Shown here: one piece after another, positions 10,720-21,760 of the stretch
Layout of the letters: the number at the start of each line of letters is the position of its first letter
How positions within the stretch are numbered: position 1 is the stretch's first letter
DNA from: Bos javanicus
Lineage: Eukaryota > Chordata > Mammalia > Artiodactyla > Bovidae
Length of the DNA stretch: 64,000 bases
Reading direction: 5' to 3'
Assembly (NCBI RefSeq): GCF_032452875.1
Contig: NC_083897.1
Coordinates: forward strand, 12,258,854 to 12,322,853
Notes under the pieces: model-generated
What the model saw: only the letters and a program-made list of their open reading frames with translations
What the model was told of the DNA's origin: nothing
The model's database searches: none
Program-made: the position numbers and the translations under genes

Positions 10720-11172
10720 TTTTTTTTTCTCATTATTACATATTTATTAAAAATTTCTTAAGAAATTATTTAATCTTGTGACTAATCTTTTAATCTGTCC
10801 CTTTTAGTTATCTTTATTATATATTTCGTTCTTTCTTCAACAAATATTTGATTGTACCAGGCATTTTCCTAGGCCCTGCATGCATTGATGGAAAAAGAAG
10901 GCATAATTTCTACCCTCATTCAACTTACATTAGTGGGAGATAAAAAATAAAGATCAGTATACTATGTGATATGTTAGGTAGGGGTAAGTACTAAAGAAAA
11001 AAAAAAACAGCTTAGGCAGGGACATGGAGTTAAGTGGTCAGGAGAAGAAGGAATTGAATATTTAAGTAAAGTAAAGCCTCAAAGGTTAATTTTTGAATAA
11101 ATGCCTTAATGAATTGCTGTGTTATCACATTTACTAACCTTTTCTTCTGCAGTATCTGATCTGCTCTTATTC
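10720..11172 (-). mobile_element. antisense polyadenylated retro-insertion carrying L2 sequence
   Basis: The equivalent site in L1 copy 2 (about 58870) is uninterrupted. Here the L1 breaks after attacttta (10711-10719) and resumes at attccttta (11169-11177), a 9-bp duplication with one mismatch. The insert begins with T9 (10720-10728), and tttatt (antisense AATAAA) lies at 10743-10748. So, read on the minus strand, it is a transcript end with a poly(A) signal about 15 nt before its poly(A) tail. Its body includes an antisense stretch resembling the ancient L2 3' end (caacaaatatttgattgtaccaggc, near 10839; see also ttcctaggccctgcatg). It looks like an L1-mobilised copy of a cellular RNA. The source transcript is unknown. 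Confidence 0.65.
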
Positions 11173-12600
11173 CTTTAAATGTAAATGGGTTGAATGCCCC
11201 AACCAAAAGACAAAGACTGGTTGAAAGGATACAAAAACAAAACCCTATATACACTGTCTACAAGAGACCCACCTCAAAACAAGGGACACATACAGAAAAG
11301 TGAAGGGCTGGAAAAAGATATTTCACACAAATGGAGACAAAAAGAAAGCAGGAGTAGCAATACTCATATAAGATAAATAGACTTTGAAATAAATGTTGTG
11401 AAAAGAGACAAAGAAGGACACTACATAATGATCAAAGGATCAATCCAATAAGAAGACATAACAAATATAAATATATATGCACCCAACATGTAAGGCAAAT
11501 GCTAACATGTATGAAAGAGGAAATTAACAATAACACAATAATAGTGAGAGACTTTAATACCCCACTCACACCTATGGATAGATCACTAAACAGAAAATTA
11601 GCGAAGAAACAGAAACTTTAACTGATATAATGGACCAGTTACACCTAATTGATATCTATAGGACATTTCACCCTAAAACAATGAATTTCACCTTTTTTTC
11701 AAGCACACACAGAACCTTCTCCAGGACAGATCACATCCTGGGCCATAATAGCCTTGGTATATTTTTTAAAAATTGAAATAATCCTAGGCATCTTTTCTTA
11801 TCACAGTGTGGTAAGATTAGATGTCAATTACAGATTAAAAAAAAAAAAACCTGTTAACAATACAAACATATGGAGGCTAAACAACACACTTCTGAATAAC
11901 CAATAAATCACAGAAGAAATCAAAATATGCATAGAAATGAATGAAGATGAAAACACAACAACCCAAAACCTATGGGATTCAGTAAAAGCAGTGCTAAGCT
12001 GAGGTTCATAGCAATACAAGCTTATGTCAAGAAACAGAAGAGAAATAAAATAAATAGCCTAACTCTACACCTAAAGCAACTAGAAAAAGAAGAAATGAAG
12101 AACCCCAGTGTTAGTAGAAGGAAATAAATCATAAAAATTAGGGCAGAAATAAATGAAAAAGAAACAAAGAAGACCACAGCAAAAATCAACAAAGTGAAAA
12201 GCTGTTTTTTGAGAAAATAAATTAAATAGACAAACCACTAACAAGACTCATCAAGAAAAAAAGGGAGAAGAATCAAATCAGTAAAATTAGAAATAAAAAT
12301 GAAGAAATCACAACAGACAACACTGATGTACAAAGGATCACAAGAGTCTACTATCAACAACTATATGCAAATAAAATCGATAACTTGGAAGAAATGGACA
12401 AATTCTTAGAAAAGTATAACTTTTCAAAACTGAACCAGGAAGAAACAGAAAATTTTAACCCATCACAAGCATGGAAATTAAAACTGTAACCAGAAATCTT
12501 CAAGCAAACAAAAGCCTAGGACCAGATGGATTCACAGCTGAATTCTACCAAAAATTAGAGAACTAACACCTATCCTACTCAAATTCTTCCAGAAAATTGC
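11173..12600 (+). pseudogene. L1 ORF2 endonuclease and linker remnant, copy 1
   Basis: ORF2 starts before the retro-insertion at the ATG at 10684 (atggcaacgggatcata) and continues after it with tttaaatgtaaatgggttga. The endonuclease (APE-like) region runs to about 11800, including the conserved atatatgcacccaac phrase at 11475. The linker region follows. There are many frameshifts and stops; the longest open piece is about 60 codons. The intact protein would nick genomic DNA to prime reverse transcription. Confidence 0.8.
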
Positions 12601-13954
12601 AGAGGAAAGTAAACGTCCAAACTGATTCTATGAGGCCACCATCACCCTAACACCAAAACCAAAAATGCCACATAAAAAGAAAACTACAGGCCAATATCAA
12701 TGATGAACATAGATGAAAAATCCTTAACAAATTCTAGCAAACAGAATCCAACAACATATTAAAAAGCTCATACATCATGACCAAGTGGGCTTTATCCCAG
12801 GGATGCAAGGATTTTTCAATATTTGCAAATCAATCAATGTGATACAAGACACTAACAAATTGAAAGATAAAAACCATATGATTATCTCAATATATGCAGA
12901 GAAATCCTGTGACAAAATTCAACATCAATTTATGATAAAAACTCTCCAGAAAACAGGTATAGAAGGAACATACCTCAACATAATAAAAGCCATATGTGAT
13001 AAACCCACAGCAAACATTATCCTCAATGGTGAAAAAATTGAAAGCATTTCCCTTAAAGTCAAGAACAAGACAAGGGTGCCCACTCTCACCACTACCATTC
13101 AACATACTTTTGAAAGTTTTAGCCACAGCAATCAGAGAAGAAAAGAAAATAAAAGGAATCCAGATTGGAAAAGAAGAAGTAAAACTTTCACTGTTTGCTG
13201 ATGACATGATCCTCTATATAGAAAACCCTAAAGACTCCACCAGAAAATTATTAGAGCTAATCAATGAATATAGCAAAGCTGCAGGATATAAAATTAACAC
13301 AGAGAAATCCCTTGCATTCCTATACACTAACAATGAGAAAACAGAAAGAGAAATTAAGGAAACACTTTCATTCACCATTGTGATGGAAAAAATAAAATAC
13401 TTAAGAATAAATCTACCTGAAGAAACAAAAGACCTATATATAGACAACTATAAAACACTGATGAAAAAAAATCAAAGATGACACAAATAGATGGAGATAT
13501 ATACCATGTTCATGGATTGGAAGAATAAATAAAGTGAAAATGAGCATACTACCCAAAGCAATCTATAGATTCAATGCAATCCCTATCAAGCTACCAATGC
13601 TATTTTTCAGAGAACTAGAACAAACAATTTCATGATTTGTTTGGAAATAAAAAAACCTCGAATAGTCAAAGCAATCTTGAGAAAGAAGAATGGAACTGGA
13701 GGAATCAACCTGCCTGACTTCAGGCTCTACTACAAAGCCACAATCATCAAGACAGTATGGTACTGGCACAAAGACAGAAACATAGATCTTTGGAACAAAG
13801 TAGAAAGCCCAGAGATAAACCCACACACCTATGGACACCTTATCTTTGACAAAGGAGGCAAGAATATACTATTGAGAAAAGATAATCTCTTTAACAAGTG
13901 GTGCTGGGAAAACTGGTCAACCACTTATAAAAGAATGAAACTAGAACACTTTCT
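12600..13954 (+). pseudogene. L1 ORF2 reverse transcriptase remnant, copy 1
   Basis: The RT domain is readable across overlapping broken frames (12785-13201, 12996-13481, 13632-13954). The conserved box RQGCPLSP lies near 13066-13090 and the catalytic FADD lies at 13194-13205, intact. Frameshifts separate the finger, palm and thumb parts. The coding sequence is cut at 13954 by nested L1 insertions and resumes at 16490. Confidence 0.85.
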
Positions 13955-14002
13955 TTTTTAAAATTTATTATTATTATTATTATTTTACTTTACAATATTG
14001 TA
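13955..14002 (-). mobile_element. antisense L1 3'-end fragment, left piece
   Basis: T-run, (att)n and acaatattgta form the antisense of an L1 3' end with its A-rich tail. Together with 16451-16483 (aatattgtattggttttgcc... acatg) it is one short 5'-truncated antisense L1, about 80 bp long. It was inserted in copy 1 with a possible 6-bp duplication ctttct (13949-13954 and 16484-16489) and was later split by the L1 at 14003-16450. Confidence 0.8.
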
Positions 14003-16420
14003 CACCACATTAACAAATTGAAAAATAAAAACCATATGATTATCTCAATAGATGCAGAGAAAGCCTTTGACAAAATTCAACATCCATTTATGATAAAAAC
14101 TCTCCAGAAAGCAGGAATAGAAGGAACATACCTCAACATAATAAAAGCTATATATGACAAACCCACTGCAAACATTATCCTCAATGGTGAAAAATTGAAA
14201 GCATTTCCTCTAAAGTCAGGAACAAGACAAGGGTGCCCACTTTCACCATTACTATTCAACATAGTTTTGGAAGTTTTGGCCACAGCAATCAGAGCAGAAA
14301 AAGAAATAAAAGGAATCCAAATTGGAAAAGAAGAAGTAAAACTCTCACTATTTGCAGATGACATGATCCTCTACATAGAAAACCCTAAAGAGTCCACCAG
14401 AAAATTACTAGAAATAATCAATGACTACAGTAAAGTTGCAGGATATAAAATCAACACACAGAAATCCCTTGCATTCCTATACACTAATAATGAGAAAACA
14501 GAAAGAGAAATTAAGGAAACAATTCCATTCACCATTGCAACGGAAAGAATAAAATACTTAGGAATATATCTACCTAAAGAAACTAAAGACCTATATATAG
14601 AAAACTATAAAACACTGGTGAAAGAAATCAAAGAGGACACTAATAGATGGAGAAATATACCATGTTCATGGATTGGAAGAATCAATATAGTGAAAATGAG
14701 TATACTACCCAAAGCAATTTATAGATTCAACGCAATCCCTATCAAGCTACCAACAGTATTCTTCACAGAGCTAGAACAAATAATTTCACAATTTGTATGG
14801 AAATACAAAAAACCTCGAATAGCCAAAGCGATCTTGAGAAAGAAGAATGGAACTGGAGGAATCAACCTACCTGACTTCAGGCTCTACTACAAAGCCACAG
14901 TTATCAAGACAGTATGGTACTGGCACAAAGACAGAAATATTGATCAATGGAATAAAATAGAAAGCCCAGAGATAAATCCACGCACATATGGACACCTTAT
15001 CTTCGACAAAGGAGGCAAGAATATACAATGGATTAAAGACAATCTCTTTAACAAGTGGTGCTGGGAAATCTGGTCAACCACGTGTAAAAGAATGAAACTG
15101 GACCACTTTCTAACACCATACACAAAAATAAACTCAAAATGGATTAAAGATCTAAACGTAAGACCAGAAACTATAAAACTCCTAGAGGAGAACATAGGTA
15201 AAACACTCTCCGACATACATCACAGCAGGATCCTCTATGACCCACCTCCCAGAATATTGGAAATAAAAGCAAAAATAAACAAATGGGACCTAATTAACCT
15301 TAAAAGCTTCTGCACATCAAAGGAAACTATTAGCAAGGTGAAAAGACAGCCTTCAGAATGGGAGAAAATAATAGCAAATGAAGCAACCGACAAACAACTA
15401 ATCTCAAAAATATACAAGCAACTCCTACAGCTCAACTCCAGAAAAATAAACGACCCAATCAAAAAATGGGCCAAAGAACTAAATAGACATTTTTCCAAAA
15501 AAGACATACAGATGGCTAACAAACACATGAAAAGATGCTCAACATCACTCATTATCAGAGAAATGCAAATCAAAACCACTATGAGGTACCATTTCACACC
15601 AGTCAGAATGGCTGCGATCCAAAAGTCTACAAATAATAAATGCTGGAGAGGGTGTGGAGAAAAGGGAACCCTCTTACACTGTTGGTGGGAATGCAAACTA
15701 GTACAGCCACTATGGAGAACAGTGTGGAGATTCCTTAAAAAACTGGAAATAGAACTGCCTTATGACCCAGCAATCCCACTGCTGGGCATACACACTGAGG
15801 AAACCAGAAGGGAAAGAGACACGTGTACTCCAATGTTCATCGCAGCACTGTTTATAATAGCCAAGACGTGGAAGCAACCTAGATGTCCATCAGCAGATGA
15901 ATGGATAAGAAAGCTGTGGTACATATACACAATGGAGTATTACTCAGCCATTAAAAAGAATACATTTGAATCAGTTCTAATGAGGTGGATGAAACTGGAG
16001 CCTATTATACAGAGTGAAGTAAGCCAGAAGGAAAAACATAAATACAGTATACTAACGCATATATATGGAATTTAGAAAGATGGTAACAATAACCCGGTGT
16101 ACGAGACAGCAAAAGAGACACTGATGTATAGAACAGTCTTATGGACTCTGTGGGAGAGGGAGAGGGTGGGAAGATGTGGGAGAATGGCAATGAAACATGT
16201 AAAATATCATGTAGGAAACGAGTTGCCAGTCCAGGTTCGATGCATGATGCTGGATGCTTGGGGCTGGTGCACTGGGACGGCCCAGAGGGATGGTATGGGG
16301 AGGGAGGAGGGAGGAGGGTTCGGGATGGGGAACACATGTATACCTGTGGCGGATTCATTTTGATATTTGGCAAAACTAATACAATTATGTAAAGTTTAAA
16401 AATAAAATAAAATTTGAATA

Positions 16421-16450
<30 letters not shown>
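14003..16450 (+). mobile_element. nested young L1, 5'-truncated
   Basis: A 2.45-kb sense L1 comprising ORF2 from within the RT domain, the full 3' UTR and a poly(A) of about 29 A (16422-16450). Flanked by aatattgta at 13994-14002 and 16451-16459, a 9-bp duplication of the antisense L1 fragment it landed in. The long tail and intact frame indicate a recent insertion. Its 3' end (tttaaaaataaaataaaat) matches that of the minus-strand L1 at 46578-47368, suggesting one subfamily. Confidence 0.93.
14018..16075 (+). pseudogene. L1 ORF2 C-terminal two-thirds, open frame of 685 codons
   Basis: The longest open frame in the window. It is the 3' part of ORF2 (full ORF2p is about 1270-1280 residues). 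There is no initiation codon, since the frame opens at the truncation point and the first codon counted is TTG. Palm motifs: DAEKAFD at about residues 12-18, RQGCPLSP at 70-77, catalytic FADD at 112-115. The thumb and C-terminal domain follow, with a Cys/His-rich motif CWRGCGEK...HCWWEC at about 542-559. The frame ends in HIYGI, the usual L1 C-terminus. The endonuclease and N-terminal RT are absent, so no functional element is encoded. Confidence 0.93.
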
Positions 16451-16455
<5 letters not shown>

Positions 16456-16489
16456 TGTATTGGTTTTGCCATACATCAACATGCTTTCT

Positions 16490-17335
16490 AACAGCATACA
16501 CAAAAATAAACTCAAAATGGATTAAAGATCTAAATGTAAGATCAGAAACTATAAAACTCCTAGAGGAAAACATAGGCAAAACACTCTCTGACATAAATCA
16601 CAGCAGGATCCTCTATGACCCACCTGTCAGAATAATGGAAATAAAAGCAAAAATAAACAAATGGGACCTAATTAAAATTAAAAGATTTTGCACAATGAAG
16701 GAAACTATAAGCAAGGTGAAAAGACTGCCTTCAGAATGGGATAAAATAATAGCAAATGAAGCGACTGACAAAAAATTCATCTCAAAATATACAAGCAGCT
16801 CCTGAAGCTCAATTCCAGAAAAATAAACGACCCAATCAAAAAATGGGCCAAAGAACTAAACAGACATTTCTCCAAAGAAGACATACAGATGGCTAACAAA
16901 CACATGAAAAGATGCTCAACATCACTCATTATCAGAGAAATGCACATCAAAACCACAATGAGGTACCATTTCACGCCAGTCACAATGGCTGCTATTCAAA
17001 AGTCTACAAGTAATAAATGCTGGAGAGGGTGCGGGAAAAGGGAAACCTTTTACACTGTTGGTGGGAATGCAAACTAGTACAGCCACTATGAAGAACAGTG
17101 TGGAGATGCCTTAAAAACTGGAAGTAGAAGTGCCATATGATCCAGCAATCCCACTTCTGGGCATACACACTGAGGAAACCAGAATTGAAAAAGACACATG
17201 TACCCCAATGTTCATTGCAGCACTGTTTACAATAGCTGGCATATGGAAGCAACCTAGATGTCCATTGGCCTATGAATGGATAAGAAAGCTGTGGTACGTA
17301 TACACAATGGAATATTACTTAGCCATTTAAAAGCA
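16490..17335 (+). pseudogene. L1 ORF2 C-terminal remnant, copy 1
   Basis: Continuation of copy 1 after the nested insertions: aacagcatacacaaaaata picks up where gaacactttct stopped at 13954. Broken frames at 16490-16805, 16889-17077 and 17130-17330 cover the C-terminal domain, including the Cys/His motif region near 17020-17070. A frameshift follows the motif (gggtgcgggaaaagggaaacc) and the end is degenerate (TAA near 17328). Confidence 0.85.
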
Positions 17336-17830
17336 TGCATTTGAATTAGTTCTAATGAGGTGGATGAAACTGGAGCCTATTATACAGAGTGAAGCAAGTC
17401 AGAAAGAAAACTCCAATACAGTATACTAACGCATATATTTGGAATTTAGAAAGATGGTAACAATAACCCTATATGCGAGACAGCAAAAGAGTCACAGATG
17501 TAAAGAACAGTCTTTTGGACTCTGTAGGAGAAGGTGAAGGTGGGATGATTTGAGAGAATAGCATTGAAACTTGTATATTATCATATGTGAAACAGATCAC
17601 CAGTCCAAAATCGATGCATGAGACAGGGTGATCAGGGCTGGCACACTGGGATGACCCTGAAGGATGGGGTTGGGAGGGAGGTGGAAGGGGGTTTCAGGAC
17701 GGGGAACACATGTACAGCCATGGCTGATTCATGTCAATGTATGGCAAAAACCTCTACAATATTGCAAAGTAATTAGCCTTCAATTCAAATAAATAAATTA
17801 ATAAAAAAATAAAAATTAAAAAAATATAAA
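17336..17830 (+). mobile_element. L1 3' UTR and tail, copy 1
   Basis: L1 3' UTR with the G-rich stretch ggatggggttgggagggagg (about 17660) and the terminal phrase ctacaatattgcaaagtaatta. It ends in an A-rich tail with interspersed T, unlike the pure tail of the nested copy, so it is older. Confidence 0.88.
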
Positions 17831-19384
17831 AGAAAACCAAAAATGTTGATTATGTTTGTTCAAACCTTATTCTGAGTTTAAATAAAGATGTTTCTGAATA
17901 AGATTAAGCATTCAATAAACAGATTAATTAAAGCAGGTTGCCCACTCTAATGTGGTTGAGCCCATCTTACCAATTGAAAACCTGAGTAAAACAAAAAGGC
18001 TCACCTTCCCACAAGTAAGGGGCAATTCTTCTTGCCTGACTGTATTTGAGATGTAATAGTGATTTTTTCCTGCCTTTGGAATTAGACAGAAACATTGACT
18101 CTTCATGGTTCTCCAGGACACAGGGCTTCAGACTGAAACTATGTCATTACGCCTCTGAGTTTATAGGTCTTCAAACTTGGATGAGCTTGTGGACTTCACA
18201 TTTTGATACTTTTTAACTCCTTTAACTGCATTAGCCAATCCTTTATAATAAGTAAGTATGTAATAGGTAAGTATATCCTATTGTTTTTGTTTCTCTGGTG
18301 AGCTTTGACTAATATACATTTTAGTATGAAGAGTGGTTCCAGAGGAAGATAATTTTAAGAATGAGCTCCCTAAATTGGTTCTGCGGTTCTGGAATTGTCA
18401 TTCTAATTTCATTAACTATAAGATGATAATAACAATTTCCAGTAGTTAAGAAAATACTGATAGTCCATGATGTACTCTAGCAATGGAGGCATGCAAAATA
18501 TCACCTTTGGATACTCCTAATCAACCACTTATAAATTACAAAAGGATCTGCATAACTGTGTATATGATACTTTTGGACAATTTTCTTAAACTAATGGATA
18601 TGATAAGACTGCCGTTTTCTCCTAATGTTGCTAGATAATGTGAGGAAAGAAGAGGATGAGCTGGGGATTTAAACTCTTAGCTTATGTGCTGTATAAATTA
18701 CTTGAAATCTTCTATATGTACCCTGAAAACGACACATATCTCCTTCAGCTGCAGGTCTGAGATTGCCGAAAAATCAAATGCAGAAACTCACCCTATGACT
18801 GGCTGAATTAAAAGGGAAGTTGAACTCCCAGCCTCACAGGTTGTCTACTGTTACAGTGAGGGCATTGATTTGGGAGGAGTAGGATCCTGGGAGGTGGGAT
18901 AAGAATGTATGGGAAGTTTGTGATGAAGCTGGAGACACTGAGGCTCTCAATACTGATGTCTTCTCTGCCAGTGGGAAAGGCCTCTCTATCCCCAGAAGTA
19001 GCATCCTTTTTGCTGCCTTCTGATAGGATTAACCCTGAATCACCTGAAGAAACTTTAATGGCTATCAAAAGCAGTTAGCATGCAAGATAATGCTGTGTCT
19101 CCTTAGGACCTATCTGCAACATTCCTTTTTGCTTCTAGATTGATAACTAGACTAAACTCCTACCAGGTCTCTAAGGGTGAGGTATAAAGTGTGACCCATG
19201 AAGAAGTGCACTATATTCCCAAAGAAGTATGTAAGTTTTCTAATTTCTACAGACAGAGGTCTGGGGAACATGTATAGGGATAGACGTTAGCAGTTTGAGA
19301 TAACTGTGGAAGGAACATAAATTTGGATCAGGCTGAAATTATTGATATAGGTAGGTTTACTAAGAACTCTGGCTAATATACCAC
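17831..19384. other. no gene; old interspersed repeat at about 17930-18330
   Basis: From about 17930 (aggttgcccactctaatgtgg) to 18325 (tttgtttctctggtgagctttgactaatata) the text follows a widespread mammalian repeat whose class I cannot name with certainty (L1M 3' UTR or LTR type). I see nothing recognisable in 18330-19384. Confidence 0.45.
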
Positions 19385-20190
19385 AGAACACTTTTCAACA
19401 AAAAAGGGGCAGGAACTATTACTGATGCATATATCAACTTAGATGAATAATCACAAAACTATGGTGAGATACGGAGAAGGAAATGGCAATGCACTCCAGT
19501 ACTCTTGCCTAGAGAATCCTGTGGATGGAGGAGCCTGGTGGGCTGCTGTCCATAGGGTCACACAGAGTTGGACACGACTGAAGCAATTTGCATTGGGGAA
19601 GGAAATGGCAATCCACTCCAGTATTCTTGCCTGGAGAATCCCAGGGACAGAGGAGCCTGGTGGGCTGCTGTCTACGGGGTTGCACAGAGTTGGACACGAC
19701 TGAAGCAACTTAAAGCACGGTGGGATAAATAAGCAGCAGCATGGTGAGATAAATAAATCATACTGTTTGATTCTATTTATTTAACATCCTTGAAATGGCA
19801 GAATTATAGAAACAGAGCAGTGGTAGATAGGCATTACTGAGAGAGGATGTTTGGATGTACAGGAGAGGTCTTAAAAGGGCAATGTATGAAAACTTAACGA
19901 TTATATAACTGTCCTGTATCTTTACTCTCAATACAAAAACCTAAACATGTGAGAAAATGTCATGGAATTAAAGTACACAAACATACAAATATATAGTCAT
20001 TGAAATAAGAACACATAAACCTGAATAAACTCAATGTCAATATCCTGGTTATAATACTGTAATATATTTTTTCCAAGATGCTACCATTGGCGTTAACTGG
20101 GTGAGGGATCCATGGAATTTCTGTACATTATTTCATAAAATTGCATGTGGATGAACCTATAATTTTTCCAAAATAAATATTTAAATTTAA
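19385..20190 (+). mobile_element. old L1M 3' end
   Basis: Sense 3' end of ORF2 and 3' UTR of a mammal-wide L1: gatgaataatcacaaaact (19443), gattctatttatttaac (19770) and the terminal ccattggcgttaactgggtgag... aaaataaatatttaaa (20090-20185). A BOV-A2 is inserted at 19472-19740. Confidence 0.7.
19472..19740 (+). mobile_element. BOV-A2 SINE (dimer)
   Basis: Sense dimer with target duplication atggtgagata at 19461-19471 and 19741-19751. Its tail contains cacggtgggataaataagcagcagc, part of which resembles the target sequence itself. Confidence 0.94.
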
Positions 20191-20698
20191 AAGAGCAAAA
20201 CAAAATACAAGCAACAAGCAGAAAATAAACTAATGGCTAAACACAGAACAAATTGAGAAACAAAATAATTACAGTATTGAATTTTAACCTACAGAATAAA
20301 TTAAGTAACCATTAGTTCACACTAATACAAATACATCTGAACATGCTAGACAAGAGAGCATTCTTCCATACAATAGATATTAAGTTAATACATGTAAAGA
20401 GAAAGATAAGAGAATCTGTATTAGGCAAACAGCACAGTTACAGACTCTGCAGATATGCTTCACCAATGGACATTAAAATTAGTCGGTACAAGTGTGAAGA
20501 AAATATGAATTTGCTAAGTCTCAAAATATCATCCCCAAGATACTGATCAACTATAATAAAAGATAATCACTGTACACTGGAAAAACTAAATGGACACCAA
20601 CTTAATCAAGTTAGCAATGTTAACATCACCAGTAAGAAGACATGTGGACATCAAGAAACCCTTGTCAAATAAAAATTCCTAAATGATAATTCACATTG
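20191..20698. other. unassigned AT-rich sequence
   Basis: No gene. It may continue an old L1 3' region, but I cannot match it. Confidence 0.25.
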
Positions 20699-20712
20699 CA
20701 TGTGTGTGTGTG

Positions 20713-20869
20713 TTCAGTTGCTCAGTCATGTCTGTCTCTTTGCTACCCCATGGACTATAGCCTGCCAGGCACCTCTGTCCCTGGGATTTTCCAGGCCTGG
20801 ATTAGGTTGCCATTTCCTTCTCCAGGGGATCTTCCTGACCCAGGGATTGAACCTGCTTCCCTTGCATTA
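20713..20869 (-). mobile_element. Bov-tA SINE, 5'-truncated
   Basis: Antisense Bov-A body with part of the tRNA head (gaacctgcttcccttgcatt). The head is cut short at 20869. A short (TG)n tract (20699-20712) precedes it. Confidence 0.88.
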
Positions 20870-20918
20870 CATTATTACTATTCTTTTTTTTTTTTTTTTT
20901 GCATTATTACTATTCTTT
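20870..20918. repeat. poly(T) tract between 17-bp direct repeats
   Basis: cattattactattcttt occurs at 20870-20886 and again at 20902-20918. Between the copies are only T residues and one G. The arrangement is that of a target-site duplication around an insertion consisting of little more than a poly(A) tail in antisense. Confidence 0.8.
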
Positions 20919-21019
20919 ATGAACCCTTGCACAGTGTTGGAATCTTTATTCACCACAGTGTAACTGTCAATTAATTACAGTTGGCATAGAAACTGCAACT
21001 TATTTTTTATCCCTGAATT

Positions 21020-21370
21020 TAGTATGTCAGACACTATACTAGATTGTATGAAGGATACAAAAATGAATGTGAGAGAGTTCCTGCCCTCTAGGAATGGCGG
21101 GTTAACCACAGAAGTTAACACATTTATACAAATAACAATAAGGTAGAAAATAACACAAGCATAAGAAACTGCAAATTAAATGCTATAAACTTTCAGAAAA
21201 CTAAATGATTACTTATGGTTCAGTAGATCAAGAAAGACTAAGAGAGGTGGCATTTAAACATGGCTTTGAGGAATGAGGGGAACTTATAGACATATGGATA
21301 TGGAGAAAGGCAGCCAAGTAATAGAGAAAAACATGAGCAAAATCTTAGAGGTTTCCTTCAATGAGAGCTT
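21020..21370 (-). mobile_element. L2-like ancient LINE fragment
   Basis: Antisense L2-type text: gtcagacactatactagattg... gttcctgccctctaggaatgg (about 21026-21098), then gtggcatttaaacatggctttgag (about 21248). Strongly diverged. Confidence 0.5.
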
Positions 21371-21589
21371 GTTTAATTATTTTTTCTACTATTTATATGT
21401 ATAATAGTTTTGTGTAAGATTTTAAATAAAATTGGGGTTTCTATGCAATTTTTAGAAAGTAGGATATCAGTGATGCAATTCAAACTTATATTGTCATATA
21501 AAAAATAAAGGATTGGAAGTGGGAGAGTACCTTACACAAAAATACTGAGTTAATGGCAGAATAATTATTAGTATGTGAAAATCAAAGGA

Positions 21590-21755
21590 CAGAGTGAACG
21601 ATGGCCAAGTTTGGTTTTGAATTCTATCAACGTCATTTACTAGATGTTTGGTCATGAACTATTTGCTGACATTTCTGAGAGCCTCATTTTTTGTTATCTA
21701 TAAAAAGGGAATAATACCTATCTCACAGAGTTACTGAAATAGTGTTAGCATATAC
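21590..21755 (+). mobile_element. MIR SINE
   Basis: Diverged MIR core and 3' half. The text follows cttactagctgtgtgacc... gagcctcagtttcctcatctgt... aataatacctatctcacagag, here at 21635-21735. Confidence 0.75.
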
Positions 21756-21760
21756 CTAAA

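Larger units (their letters stand above)
6630..17830 (+). mobile_element. ruminant L1 (L1_BT type), copy 1, full span
   Basis: It begins with the L1 5' terminus gggggcggtcctaagatgg and ends with the L1 3' UTR and an A-rich tail at about 17800-17830. The order is long 5' UTR, ORF1 remnant, ORF2 endonuclease, RT and C-terminal domain, 3' UTR. It is 5'-complete but interrupted by a BOV-A2 (10328-10594), a 453-bp antisense retro-insertion (10720-11172) and nested L1 material (13955-16483). Both ORFs are broken, so it is inactive. A clean target duplication is not visible; the flanks aatcaaaaaaatagtg and aaccaaaaatgttg may be a decayed one. Confidence 0.9.

Noticed and set aside
15235..15696. 153-codon minus-strand frame
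   Set aside because: Exact antisense of the intact L1 ORF2.
14018..16075. A 685-codon open frame as a host gene
   Set aside because: It is the L1 ORF2 C-terminal portion with RT motifs, lacks a start codon and sits in a 5'-truncated L1 with target duplications.
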